Assembly: GCA_029216955.1 (NCBI GenBank)
Contig: JANAVB010031417.1
Location: forward strand, 15,955,555 to 16,019,554
Origin: Iris pallida
Lineage: Eukaryota; Streptophyta; Magnoliopsida; Asparagales; Iridaceae
DNA: 64,000 nt
Direction of reading: 5' to 3'
Shown here: positions 9,901 through 20,334 of the stretch, one piece after another
Layout of the letters: each line of letters begins with the position of its first letter
Numbering within the stretch: position 1 is the first letter of the stretch
Notes under the pieces: generated by a model
Database searches by the model: none
The model's input: the letters and a program-made list of their open reading frames with translations, nothing else
What the model was told of the DNA's origin: nothing
Made by a program: the position numbers and the translations under genes

Positions 9901-11323
9901 ATGATGACTCGCCACTTCCTTGAAGACGGCCGTCATCTCCTCAGCCCTGTCCCCCAGGACCTGAAGTTCCTTGTTGGTGGGAAAGTACTCTTCATAGGGT
10001 TCCGACCCCCAAGGGAGTTTTGACACCTCGTACATCTCATGAAGTGCGAACCCTAATTCCCCCACCGGAGTAAAGAAGGTCCCGGTATGGATATCAAACA
10101 TCTCCAGGAGTGCGAGGAACATGTGCCTATTAAGGTCAACACCTGCCTGGGTAGCACGGATCGCGGCAGTCAACCCGATCTCTCGGAGCTCAGTCTGAAA
10201 CCGCGACAAGATCCAGAGCGTCAGTTTATCCCATTTGGAGACGTAATGGCACCAACCCTCCACCCGAAACTCTCCTGTTGGGTAGGAACGTTCCATCAAA
10301 AACATACGATGTGTAAAAGTCGAAGCACTATAAGCAAACGTATCAATGGGTACATCACTGTAGAGGCTCCCAGGACGTAAAGTCCGCCAAGTGTAAGAAG
10401 ACCCAGACCGTACAACGGTCAAAGCATCCCTTTGGTCGGAAGTAGAATCAATTTGGATGACACCAGTCACCGCTCCCCCCTGAGAAGGGGTAAGCTCCCA
10501 AGACATCCTCCTCTGGGAAATAAGGCGACAGAAGGACGTCAAAGGCCACTGACGTTCAAGTTGCTTAACAGTCATATGCACTCCATTCGCAGTAAAGAAC
10601 CAGTCCTCCCTGACCTTCAGTACTGACGAGTCAGTAGAAGTGAGACGGTCCCCGAACAGGAACTCAGGCTTCAGGAAGGTCACTTTATCAGATGTGGAAG
10701 GCTTAATGACTCCACGCTCCATCATCCGTTTGAGGAACCAATACTGCTGTTCACGGATTAGGGTCATTCTCTCAGGAGGCTGATCCAGCATAAGAGCATC
10801 TTGGGCGGGGTTTATCACTTCCTCGTTATGCTCTACTCCCATTTGGTTGAAGGCAGCCTCCAAGAAAACTTTACTCAAAAGCGGGATTGCCATCGACACT
10901 AGCAAAGGATCAAAAAAAGTCAGAAGAGAACACACAATGTGTCTAAAGGAGAAAACTGCGGCGCATCATCAGGGTTTGAACCCACGTGCGTCAGCAGTAT
11001 GGCCTCGGCGCATCTTCAGAGTTTGGACCCATGCGCGTCAGCAGTATAGCCTCGGCGCATCTTCAGGGTTTGAACCCATGCGCGTCAGCGGCATAGCCTC
11101 GGTGCATCCAAGGTTTAAACCCATGCGCGTCGGCGGGCAAAGACCGCGGCACATCATTAAAGACTCAAGGCTTATGTGCGTTGGCGTGCGGACAATGAGA
11201 CTTACCAACCACCTCCGGCCGAACTTCGACAGGCCGACGAGGAACGACCGCCGCAACTTCCGCAGACTCCTTCGCTTTCTCCTTTCCCTTGCCGACAGCA
11301 CCGCGAGGAGTCTTGGGAGCCAT
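6910..11323 (-). CDS. Antisense spliced gene of element A: PMD plus coiled-coil protein, ~1342 aa
   Basis: Inferred exons: 11323-11206 (118 nt), 10898-8602 (2297 nt) and 8523-6910 (1614 nt). Donors G|GTAAGT and GAG|GTAAGG, acceptors TTTGCTAG and TTTTGTAG; the joined frame is open throughout. Exon 1 encodes a basic Ala/Lys-rich N-terminus starting MAPKTPRG. Exon 2 holds a plant mobile domain, known from MAIN/MAIL1-type proteins and transposable elements, including IRPSHLVYR and CYLEPYLPSRFARQFGY around residue 640, then a basic tail. Exon 3 opens with PLKRKPRIPKSSGSRR, a possible nuclear localisation signal, then an acidic Pro/Ser region and a long Glu/Gln/Arg coiled coil. It runs opposite to pol. 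The TATA box lies about 100 bp upstream. A chromatin or DNA-binding role is inferred; its function in the element is unknown. Confidence 0.8.
8524..8601 (-). other. Intron 2 of element A's antisense gene (78 nt)
   Basis: Donor GAGGTAAGG and acceptor CTTCTTTTGTAG bracket 78 nt with an in-frame stop shortly after the donor. Splicing joins the PMD exon to the coiled-coil exon in phase. Element B has a 72-nt intron at the same place between its PMD and coiled-coil parts (17198-17269), although there the phase is 1. Confidence 0.75.
10899..11205 (-). other. Intron 1 of element A's antisense gene (307 nt), GCGC-rich
   Basis: Donor GTTG|GTAAGTCTC; acceptor GATCCTTTGCTAG after a T-rich run. The phase (1) fits the PMD reading frame exactly, whereas the nearer CTCCTTTAG site would not. 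Most of the intron is a tandem repeat, listed separately. Confidence 0.65.
10959..11150. repeat. ~48-bp tandem repeat inside intron 1 of the antisense gene
   Basis: About four imperfect copies of a unit containing GGCGCATC, then AGGGTTTGAACCCATGCG, then GTCAGCAGTATAGCCTC. Each copy carries GCGCATC and ATGCGCGTC words, the same GCGC vocabulary that fills this element's LTR. AAACCC/GGGTTT inside each unit forms a short palindrome (GGGTTTGAACCC). Confidence 0.75.
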
Positions 11324-11419
11324 TCTCTCGAGGAAGGAGAAGTTAGGATTTTTGAAGAAGAAACTCTAAAGAAGCAGAGGCACAGAGAAGAAGAACCCTT
11401 TCTCTCTCCAACTCTTACC

Positions 11420-11427
11420 TATTTATA
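11420..11427 (-). promoter_or_regulatory. TATA box of element A's antisense gene
   Basis: TATAAATA on the minus strand lies 97 bp upstream of the MAPKTPRG start codon, followed by a pyrimidine-rich leader. This places a separate promoter for the antisense gene inside the element, between its exon 1 and the 3' LTR. Confidence 0.65.
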
Positions 11428-11651
11428 GGGCTTGGTCGCACGCGTGAACAGATGACGTATGATCTCAGCCGTCGCCTCGGGTTTAGCAGCAAATAAGACC
11501 AAAAGATCATCATTAGTCTTTTCGGTTACCGAGGCACCATCATCATCAACTGAGAAGAGCATGCGCCCGAACAGGCATGCGCCCAGAAATCATGCGCCCT
11601 GACCTCCATGCTTCTTATTCAAAGTATTCCAAAACTTATTCAAAAGTTTTG

Positions 11652-11670
11652 AAAACTTTGAAGGGGGTCT
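11652..11670 (+). promoter_or_regulatory. Polypurine tract of element A
   Basis: AAAACTTTGAAGGGGGTCT directly abuts the TGTAGAAGC start of the right LTR. A G-rich purine run at this spot is the plus-strand DNA primer in LTR elements, and it fixes the element's orientation as plus. Confidence 0.85.
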
Positions 11671-13936
11671 TGTAGAAGCATGGAATTTCACAAACAGAAA
11701 ACCCATGCGCCAGACACTACATGCGCCAGAACTCAGACGAAGAACTTCACAGCAAAGTCAATAACCATGGACATTTGAAGAAGGACTTTTTATTTATATA
11801 TAAAAGTCTATTACATGTCTAGAAAAGGTTGTACAAAGGAGAATTTCTACAAAGGAAAGATCCTAAGTCTACAGCCAGCGGCCACCATGCGCCTCCAGTT
11901 AGGCGCAGCAGTCATCATGCGCTGCCAGTCACCATGCGCTGTCAGTCAGGCGCAGCAGACATCATGCGCCTCCAACCAGGCGCATCCCACCATATCTTCA
12001 GCAGCCCAGCTATGTGCATCCCTTCAGCCAAATTCTTCCAGCCAGGCTCACCTGGCCGAGCAGAGCCCAGTTATGTGCCGCTCTTCCAGCCAGGCTCACC
12101 TGATAAGTGCTTCGCCAAGCAAAGCATTTAACCCTCTGGCTGGAACCAAGGAAGAGAAGAGCACCGCAAATGCTGTGGCCAGGGGAGGCTTCGAAAGAGC
12201 CTCCAAAGCCGAAGGAAGACCGTGATCGAAACCGCGGCTAGAGCCTTGCACCGCCATTCCGATCTACGGCTCTTCCGGAATAACGGAGACGAGGCTCGAG
12301 CATCCCTATCTTTGGATGCAACAGGCACCTTCCGCCTGCCTCAGAAGCCCTCGACTCCGTCTTTTGGATGTAACAGTCACCTTCAAGTGCATCAAAGACA
12401 ACACAGCGTCTCATCTTCACCCTCGGGAGCACTTCGTCAACAGAATGCACCCGCATGTTCAAGTTCATGTTGGAAGTACGTGAGGGAATGAGAAGCAAAC
12501 CTTCTCTCCATGCCACTATTTATAGGCCGGGCAGATCAAACCCACGCGCCAAGTGGATGGCCCTCCGAATTCCGTGCAATGAATTTACATTAAATGGATG
12601 AACCGGACGCCTCGAATTCAGCCAAACGGCTATTTATAGCACTCGAAGAGCGAGACAGCCGCATCATTAAAAGACATGTCCGATGCGCCAGCCAGATAGC
12701 GCATCACACGGACGCGCCCTTCGGCATCAGGCGCATCACACAGACGCGCCCTACAGTACTCGGCGCATTATAGAGGGTGCGCCCCCACACATCTCCATAC
12801 CGAGTGGAACGCCAACCGACGCGCCCACTCAGCTGTCCATCGAACGTCACCAACATTAAATGCTGAACTGACAGAGTTGGCAGCACGCCTCCCAAAGTCT
12901 GAACAGTTGACAGCTTTATTCAGAAAACGAAGCGTCGGCAACGTCAGCATCATCATGACTCTATTCCGACGGCTACTGCCACGTGGCCACCCGCATGCGC
13001 CTCTACAGCCATGCGTCCACACCCGCATGCGCCTCTACGGCCATGCGTCCACACCCGCATGCGCCTCTACGGCCATGCGTCCAAACCAGCATGCGCCTCA
13101 AAAGCCATGCGCCTCAGACCCTTCACTGATCCTTAAAGACAGAAGAAGAGTCTCCGGTTGAAGTTTTGCATGCGCCTCAAAAGCCATGCGCCCCAGACTG
13201 ATCTCTGATCCCAAAAGACAGAAGGAAAGTCGCCTGCATGCGCCTCAAAAGTCATGCGCCCCAAATGGTTTGTAACTCCTAAAGGTTATGAGCCGCAGCC
13301 TCCTCCTGCGCCCAATCCAAGGCGCAGCTCACCAGATCACTTCTCTCCACCAAATCCGAGATCTTCGAACCATGAGTCGACGACACGTGTCTTTTGACTC
13401 AACTCATCCAAGATTTCAGCAACGGAAAGATCTTCTCTCTGCTACGTGCCGGCTCACAACAGCAGTATGAAGAGTTCTCCCCCTCGATCAGGGCGCAGCA
13501 TCCATGCGCCTCCATCAGCAACCTCCACGTGGCGTCCCCACACCGGCGCATCCTATATGCGCGCATGAGCAGCCAGCCTGCAAAACTATAAATAGAAGGA
13601 TCATCCCCTTCACACACACACAGAGACTCAGGGACAGAGACTCAGAACACAAGACTCACAGAGAATCCACAACAGAGAATCACCGGAGAGGCAGTTCTAG
13701 ACACTCAACGTCTTCCTCCTCTCAGCAAGCTCCAGCACCCAGAGCAATCAACACCTTTAGAGAACCGATAACCGCCGTCAGCCGGTCAACGGAGTCAACG
13801 CATTACCACTCGCTCCATTGGCACTAAGGACCCAGCTTAAACAAAAGTGTACTCCTAGGACTACATCTAAGTCCTATATTGTATCACTGTTCTGTTTGTA
13901 TTAAGATTTCAATCAAAACAATTTTAATGGCAAACA
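11671..13936 (+). repeat. Element A right LTR (2266 bp)
   Basis: Starts TGTAGAAGC after the polypurine tract and ends ATGGCAAACA before CTAAT. It is collinear with 295-2560. Its last ten bases provide an ATG in frame with the downstream PMD exon of element B. Confidence 0.93.
13587..13595 (+). promoter_or_regulatory. TATA box of element A's right LTR, upstream of a PMD frame
   Basis: TATAAATAG, identical to 2211-2219. RNA starting about 30 bp downstream would run out of the LTR into element B's PMD exon in sense. An ATG at 13927 in the LTR end opens that frame, so this LTR could act as a replacement promoter. No expression evidence is available. Confidence 0.55.
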
Positions 13937-13941
13937 CTAAT
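13937..13941. repeat. Target-site duplication CTAAT, right copy, element A
   Basis: Matches 290-294. It lies 22 bases before the inferred splice acceptor of element B's antisense gene (TTGATGCAG ending at 13963) and itself looks like a CTAAY branch-point motif. Confidence 0.9.
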
Positions 13942-13963
13942 CTTTATCTGTTTGTTGATGCAG

Positions 13964-16900
13964 TTGATGTCAATGAAGATCCAGATTATGAACATTTTGT
14001 GGGAACCCTCTCAGAGTCTGAGTATAAAGAAGATCTGTCTCATGTTCATTATCCTCAGTACGATCTGCCGACCTCCCGTCAGGCTATACTGATCTCCCAG
14101 GATAATGAGACTTTAATGTGTTTGATGAATGGACAACCCCTAGAATCAACAGATGCTGTTATTCATAAGAAACCCTTATTCCTGTTCAGTGACGCCTTCG
14201 AGAAAGTCTCTCAGCCTAGGCCGAGGATGGAAGAGAGAATAGTTCACCGGGAAAATAAATCATTCTTCTTACCAGACATTGCTCGCTGCCTCCCTTTGTC
14301 GCGGTATGCTCGTGCGAGCTACCCAAGGAAGATGGAGTGGAACATCACTCTTTTTCAGGATGCCCGTGCAGGGAAAATCTCCGTAAAGAAAGGGCCAAAC
14401 AAGAGGGATATGTTTTATAGCTCCTCTGATAGATATAGCTGCTTGTTGAGAGGCTTGAGACCTGGCTGTATTCCACCAGAGAACTCTTCTATGCTGATGC
14501 CTGTTAGGACACCAATATTCGCAAATGAATTTGCGAAGGCTGAAGGAAAATACCCCGAACAAGACATCAGACTGACTGGATTGGTGATTCCAGATTACAA
14601 GCGATGGAACTACATTGCGAATTGGATTCTGACAAGATTCCAAGACAGACTCCAACAGATCAATCTGTATGAAGCAGTGCACGCCACTGTATACGGCTTT
14701 ACTCCCAATCCACATATGTTTTTAGCTTTGGCTGAGAGGTACAATTATAGGACGGGGACCTTCATGACCCCGGGTGGAGAGATGGGGTTTGCACTCCACG
14801 AGATGAAGTATATCTCGTACCTGCCCATGACAGATGCTCCGTATGAGGAGTTTGTACCGACAAATGATGAGCTGGACAAGCTTAGAAAAGAGAATGCAAG
14901 AATGGTAGCAGTGTTCGAAGAACTACTATGCCATTACAAGATCTGCTCTCTGTTTTATAAGAGTGCTACCGCCAACACTTGTTACTCTTCGAAGTGGTTA
15001 CCATATCTGTTTCTCAATCACATAGAAGAGAAGAAGACCAAGGAGAATGACAAATGCTACCCTAACTTCTTCACACCTTTGAGCAACGCAGAGGTTATAA
15101 AGCTGATGGAACAGAGTGGTAACTTTGATAAAAAAGTGAAAGATGATCATGAGTATCCTCCTTTGAAGACAGAGGACACTTTGGAAAGTTACTTAAGAAT
15201 GGGCTATAGACCCATGTCAGAAGAAGCACAACTGGCAGGGTTCCTAACATACTGGCTTCGGAGGTTTGTGGTTCCCGGATCCAGTGCTGTGGATCGTTTT
15301 CACCGCGGTGTTCTGTTTGCTGCTGTCAAGTTAGTCTTCGGCTATAAGATGGACTTGTTATCAGCAATGACCTGCAAACTAAATGCCAGTCTTCGTTTAT
15401 ACGTCGACTTGATGCTGAAGGCGAAAGGAGAGAAAGAGTTCCCTCGTTTGGAATTGCCATATACATATTTATTTGGATGGTTGCTCCTCCACTATCCAAC
15501 CTTAATGGACCCCGGCATGGGACCGGTTGATGGCAGTTTTCTCCGAAGATACTCTCAAGGAAAATGGAAATACACTTCTTTAAGTGAGTGTAGATATGTT
15601 TTGAATCTGAATAGAGGATGGAACTTCTGTTGTGCTCCTTTCCCTGTTGGGTACGATCAGATGCCCACAAATATGGTAGACTCGAAGATGCAGCCTCTGA
15701 CCCGTGCAGCCTTTGAATGGTTGAAGACGATTCGACCATCTCATCTGGTTTACCGATTCGAAGAAGAATGCTATTTAGAACCATATCTTCCCAGCCGATT
15801 TGCTCGACAGTTTGGGTATGATCAGTTCCATGTAGGGAATGCAATTACCTGCCTCCAAGGTAAAGGTTATTTGATAGACGGGGCCAGAGCTTGGGCTTAT
15901 TACAATGCCCGTGATACGAAAGCCACCTTTTCAATGCCAGCAAAGAGTACTCCCCAGGGTCCTCGGATGCTTTTCACATATTCAGTGTTTTATACATCTG
16001 CGAATACTTTTGCCGAGAATTTTAATCTCGCAGATAGTTTCGCTTCTGCAACAAGATTGAGAAAAGGAAGAGTCGCTTTGTCATTCCCTGCAAATGATGA
16101 GGTGCACGAGCCGGCGGATGCACCTTTAGAAACTTCGAGGGAGATTATGTTCCCTCAAGAAGTAAACGCAGCAATGCGTATTTCCCTGAAAGTAGGTAAA
16201 TCTTCTGCAAAGAGGAAGAGAAGAGAGGAGCCTCCTGCTCCAGCAGCAAATAAGAAATTGATCCTAGATCATTCTTCTGAAAAGGTCACTACAAGATCCC
16301 AATCTCGGCAATTGGCCGAGACACATCAAGAGGCTACCACTACACCAACTTCTGTGCAGAAACAAGCAGAACCAGTAAATGTAGAGAGTCCTGACAGACC
16401 TCTACACAGAAAGAAGAGGGTGGTCACCAGAAGAATTTTAGCAGAATCTTCTTCCAGACAAATCCTGACTTCAGTAGATGCTGCAGCAGGAATTCTAATG
16501 TCATCTCCCACACCTGTTTCTGAAACTGCAAGCAAAACTCTTGGTCCGGAACAGATGGTAAATACTGAACAGAGGGGAGATCTTTTCCCAATAACTGAGG
16601 TTGAAAAGCCCGGAGAAAACATTATAGAGGAAGAACAAAATGTTGTACGATCTCTTTCACCTGTCGCGGAGACGACTCAACCTCCTCCTACTCCCAGGAC
16701 TCTTCGTGAAGAAGAAGATCGTGAAATGATCGCAGCTTTGGAAGATTGCAGTTATAGCCTGCAGGAAGATCAGACTGCAACTGACAGCAGGAATGAAAAA
16801 GAAGAAGAAGAAGACGAAGAGAGCTCTTCATCCGAAAATGTTGATGAATATACACAAGATCCCGAAAGGGATAATGAAGAACATATATCTCTTGATACAG

Positions 16901-18084
16901 CCGATGATACTTCAGATCCTAAAAAGGATACTGAAATGGAGGCGCCTGCAGAAAAAGTTGTTGATACTTTAAATCTTGATGAAGATGTTGAGATAGAAAT
17001 ATCTCCTGAAGAAGCAGCCGAAACTCCTGCCCCCGGCCTGGCTATGGTGCCCATACCAACGGTGGTCGTTAGTAGTAGTCATCATTTATCCTGCGGTTCT
17101 GAAGCGGGCAGCAGCCAAGCTGTCGCAGCTGAAGCTACTTCCGTTCAACGGGAGTTCATTCCAGCAGGGGATACATTTGTTGCTAGATCGAACCAAGGTA
17201 AGACTGCTCTTATTTGATCTTCTTGTTCATTGGCAAACAATTAGTAAAATAACAATTTTACTTTTGCAGAGGAACAAACAGGAGGAGCGACTAGCTCTAC
17301 TCTGGCTCCTTTGTTCAAAGAGCCTATTATCCAGCCACAAAGGATCGAGCAACCTACTGCCTCATCCTCAACAGGAGTAGCTGCGACTCCTGGAACTCTA
17401 GCCATTAATCAACAAGTCGTCCAGTCATTCACTAGATGTTTCTTCGAGTCGCTAGGACCTCTTGTTCATAAAATGATAGAGAAAGAAGGAGCTGATTTCA
17501 TTACTGTTAGAAAGCCAACTTCTCTCTTAATAAGAGCCATAAGGGAACAAGGAGACGAGGCTCAATCCATTCTTCTTGAACACATATTGAGCGAATTAGA
17601 AGTCTCTATAAAGAGATATAAGGAGCTCAAGAAGAAGGAGATAGACTCTTTAGTGCAGGCTGAATTCGAGCGACTGGCTCAAGCTGCTGATATAGAAAGG
17701 GTAAACCTTCAAAATCTTTTGGAGGCTTATTCTGCAAAATTAGCTGAATACAACTCTAAGATAGAATCAGTTACTTCGATGGCTGAAAGAAGAGGGCAAA
17801 GACTTGCTGAGCTGAAAGCAGAAATTACTCGCCTCCAACAAGAATTTGAAGAGGAAACTGCCAGCCACCAACTTATGATTGAACAGTTCAACGCCTTGAT
17901 TCAGGAGAAGAATGAATATGAGGCGACTCATGGAGCGGAGATCACCCGCCGGACAGTGGACATGCCCGTTTTTGATGAAGAAAGCGGGATGGAAGAAGCA
18001 AGAAGGATAGTAACATCAACTCATGAAGAAGAGCTGCGAACACTGAAGCAGCAAATTGACAATCTAATTATCCCTCCTTCTTAA
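13964..18084 (+). CDS. Antisense PMD/coiled-coil gene of element B, exons 2 and 3 intact
   Basis: Exon 2 runs 13964-17197 and exon 3 17270-18084; they join in phase 1. The native first exon is probably left of the window, because element A sits in intron 1. An ATG at 13927 in A's LTR is in frame and gives ~1361 residues. Exon 2 encodes a plant mobile domain homologous to element A's minus-strand gene (HMFLALAE, GELGFALHEM-like, IRPSHLVYR, CYLEPYLPSRFARQFGY around residue 615-630). A basic KRKRREEP stretch and a long acidic, Ser-rich region follow. Exon 3 is mostly coiled coil. The poly(A) signal AATAAA is at 18154. It is opposite in direction to B's pol. A nuclear, nucleic-acid-linked role is inferred only. 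Confidence 0.8.
17198..17269 (+). other. Intron between PMD and coiled-coil exons, element B (72 nt)
   Basis: Donor CAAG|GTAAGA, T-rich tract, acceptor TTTTACTTTTGCAG|AG. Unspliced, the frame would stop at 17215. Spliced, it continues as SNQEEQTGG into the coiled-coil exon. Position relative to the domains matches the intron of element A's gene. Confidence 0.8.
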
Positions 18085-18153
18085 TTAGAACTTTTTTTAT
18101 ATTTTTGTGTTTGTTGCTGTAGATGCGTTTCTGTAATGCCTCATATTTTGATA

Positions 18154-18159
18154 AATAAA
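18154..18159 (+). terminator. Poly(A) signal of element B's antisense PMD gene
   Basis: AATAAA, 70 nt after the TAA at 18082-18084, preceded by T-rich sequence and followed by a TTTTGTTGTGG stretch. Confidence 0.6.
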
Positions 18160-18220
18160 AGAAATTTTGTTGTGGCTCCATTATTTATTGCATATCTTAT
18201 TAGATATAAATAATAGAGAT

Positions 18221-18329
18221 AGGAAAAATATTCAGAGGTGCAAGACATGATATATTTCTTGATGATTTTGTAGAAAATAATTATATTCATTATATCTGCT
18301 CAGAGGTAATATAGACGTGGCAGAATATA
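18221..18329 (-). ncRNA. Two hairpins related to element A's array
   Basis: On the minus strand (element B's sense strand) the loops read CACGTCTATATTACCTCTGA (18319-18300) and CATGTCTTGCACCTCTGA (18249-18232). The first is closed by TATATCTGC/GCAGAATATA with one bulged A. The second is closed by an 11-nt arm pair with one mismatch and one G-U. Both share CAYGTC at the start and ACCTCTGA at the end of the loop with the five hairpins at 6397-6709, with unrelated stem sequences. Position after integrase is the same in both elements. Confidence 0.65.
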
Positions 18330-18404
18330 TTGAATACTATTATTTCGATTTGACAACTTAATCGAAAACAACAAGTTGCTGATGTAGATAATGAACGATG
18401 ATGA

Positions 18405-18690
18405 ATCGTCAATATATGTGAGATGAATGAACGGGAAAACCGTCAAGTGATGAATGATAATGAACGGGTGAACCGTCAAATGATAATGAATGAACGGATG
18501 GAACCATCAAGTGATAATGAACGGATGAACCGTCAAATGGCAATAAATGAACGGGTGAACCGTCAGGTGATAATAAATGAACGGATGAACCGTCGGGCAT
18601 TAATGAACGGACGAACCGTCGGATGAATGTAATAAATGAACGGATGAACCGTCAGACATTAATGAACGGATGAACCGTCGGATGAATGTG
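18405..18690 (+). repeat. Minisatellite of AATGAACGGATGAACCGTCR units
   Basis: Roughly ten imperfect units of 25-36 bp built on AATGAACGGATGAACCGTC, with AACGG and CCGTC able to pair in each unit (ACGGaTGAaCCGT). It lies directly upstream of the TATA box of the small antisense gene. Nothing comparable is seen in element A. Confidence 0.85.
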
Positions 18691-18718
18691 TCGCTTCGTT
18701 AGTTGAGGAACTTCTGTC

Positions 18719-18729
18719 TATAAATATAG
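18719..18729 (+). promoter_or_regulatory. TATA box of the small antisense gene in element B
   Basis: TATAAATATAG lies 59 bp upstream of the ATG at 18778, between the minisatellite and the frame, an ordinary plant core-promoter distance. Confidence 0.55.
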
Positions 18730-18777
18730 CAGAAATCTGACAGGAACGAACACTTCTACTCTTCAACATAAAAAAAA

Positions 18778-19098
18778 ATGTCGTCTGGAGAAGCATCTAA
18801 GAAGGCTGAGGTCGCCCCGAAAATTCAAAAGGGCACTTAAGATCGTCCTGCCGATCCAATTCAGCCGAAGACAGCAGAAGCAGGCGAAAGTTCGTCTACA
18901 CCCCAGCCGCCACGGGACATTCTGGACTTCCTGCTCGAAACATGAAGGACTGAAGAAGAAGAAGCCATGAGGATAGCCGCCTGCAAGTTTCTCGTGGGAT
19001 CCAGTAAGGAGGTTCTCGGCTCTTTTGCTGACCGCATTTTTGAGAAGGACGGCAGTGGCCCTCGTCCCAATGTAGAAAAAGATGATAGTGACCTTTAA
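18778..19098 (+). pseudogene. Second antisense gene of element B, ~106 codons with two nonsense codons
   Basis: A frame starting MSSGEASKKAEVAP runs 107 codons to TAA at 19096. It is interrupted by TAA after QKGT (18838) and by TGA after LDFLLET (18943). Between the stops it reads as a coherent small acidic protein: a Pro/Ser/Glu N-terminus, then DILDFLLE, then EEEEAMRIAACKFLVG and a charged tail. A TATA box sits upstream and AATAAA at 19122 downstream, so promoter, frame and poly(A) signal are arranged like a compact gene. It is convergent with integrase. I do not recognise the family. It could be a chance frame, but the surrounding signals argue for a real, decayed gene. Confidence 0.5.
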
Positions 19099-19182
19099 TA
19101 TTATGTACTATCATATAATGAAATAAAATTTGAATTTTATTTATGAACTTGATCCTGTCTGATGATTTACAAGCATTTACAT

Positions 19183-20334
19183 TTATACATAATACTTCTT
19201 TAGGAATTTGCCATTGATAGGCATCATAGCAACTCGACCATCAAGCTCTGAAAGTTGATAAGCTCCATTTGAGAAGACTTTGCTTACGACATAGGGACCT
19301 TCCCATTTCGCATCGAATTTCCCTTTGCTCATATGAGTCATAGTCATAGGACGTCTGACCGTTCGAACAAGTTCTCCTTGCTGAAATGTTATGACTTTAA
19401 CTTTGCGGTTGAAAGTCTTTGAGATGCGGGCTTGGTATAACTCAATATGCTGTTGAGCCATTAATCGCTTCTCATCAAGTGTTTCTAACTCTTGAAGTCG
19501 AAGAAGATCGTTATTCTCTGTAGTAAGCTCGTTTGCAATGGCAATCCTTAAAGAAGGAATTTGTAGCTCCAAAGGAAGAACAGCTTCACAGCCATACACC
19601 AAAGAGAAAGGTGTAAAGCTTGTAGGATTACGGACCGTAGTTCGGTAGGCCCAAAGACATTCGCCGAGTTTCTCACTCCAGTTCCGTTTGTTAGTGGATA
19701 CAAACTACTTAAGGAGCTTGATGATGGTTTTGTTAAAAGCTTCAGCTAAACCATTAGCGGCAGGATTGTATGCTGTCGAGGCGACATTGTCAATCCGGTG
19801 ATCATCACATAATCTGGTAAACTTCTGGCTGATGAATTGAGGTCCATTGTCATGGATGATTCTTCGAGGTACACCAAATCTATAGATGACGTGGTGTTTA
19901 ACAAAGTTGATGACGCTACTAGTCTTGACTTCAGCCAGAGGTATAGCTTCAGCCCACTTGGAGAAGTAGTCCGTTATTGCCGATATGAACCGATGTCCTC
20001 TAGAAGAAGGAGGATTGATGGGACCTATGACATCCATACCCCATGCTTCGAAAGGCCAGGAAGAAGCAGTCGGATGAAAGAATTCCGATGGTTGATGAAT
20101 GAAGTCTGCATGGATTTGACAAGCACGATATTTCCTTGCATATTCAATGGCATCTGATACCATAGAGGGCCAGTAGTAACCCATGCGTCTAATGCGATCC
20201 TGTAGTTTAGGACCAGGTTGATGTGCTCCACAGACACCATCGTGAGCTTCACACAAAACTTGTTCAGCTTCATCACCAGCGAGACAGCGCAGGAGAAGAC
20301 CGTCATAAGTTCGTCGATAGAGGGTCTTGGTAGT
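19183..20334 (-). pseudogene. Integrase of element B, one internal stop
   Basis: After the stop at 20337-20335 the same frame continues with the integrase zinc region (HDGVCGAHQPG and YARKYRACQIH, where the first Cys of the CxxC is a Tyr). The core follows with WGMDVIGP (Asp), IIHDNGPQF (Asp) and LAEAFNKTI (Glu), all present. A TAG at 19707-19705 interrupts LLK just after the core. The C-terminal part continues in frame through LVYGCEAVLPLE and KWEGPYVV and ends MPINGKFLKKYYV at 19183. No frameshift is needed, only nonsense changes. The closest relative in the window is element A's integrase. Confidence 0.88.

Larger units (their letters stand above)
295..13936 (+). mobile_element. Element A: Tat-lineage Ty3/gypsy LTR retrotransposon, internally deleted
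   Basis: The element is bounded by two 2266-bp LTRs (295-2560 and 11671-13936), each starting TGTAG and ending CAAACA, with a 5-bp target duplication CTAAT. On the plus strand it keeps a C-terminal ORF1 remnant, a truncated archaeal-type RNase H and an integrase. Gag, protease, RT, the classical RNase H and the primer site are missing. On the minus strand it carries an intact spliced PMD/coiled-coil gene. A polypurine tract abuts the right LTR. The second, archaeal-like RNase H before integrase is a known hallmark of the Tat lineage. The copy cannot be autonomous. LTR identity is very high, so the duplication of the ends is recent. Confidence 0.9.

Noticed and set aside
15326..15844. 172-codon minus-strand ORF
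   Set aside because: Shadow of the PMD exon of element B; no motif of its own.
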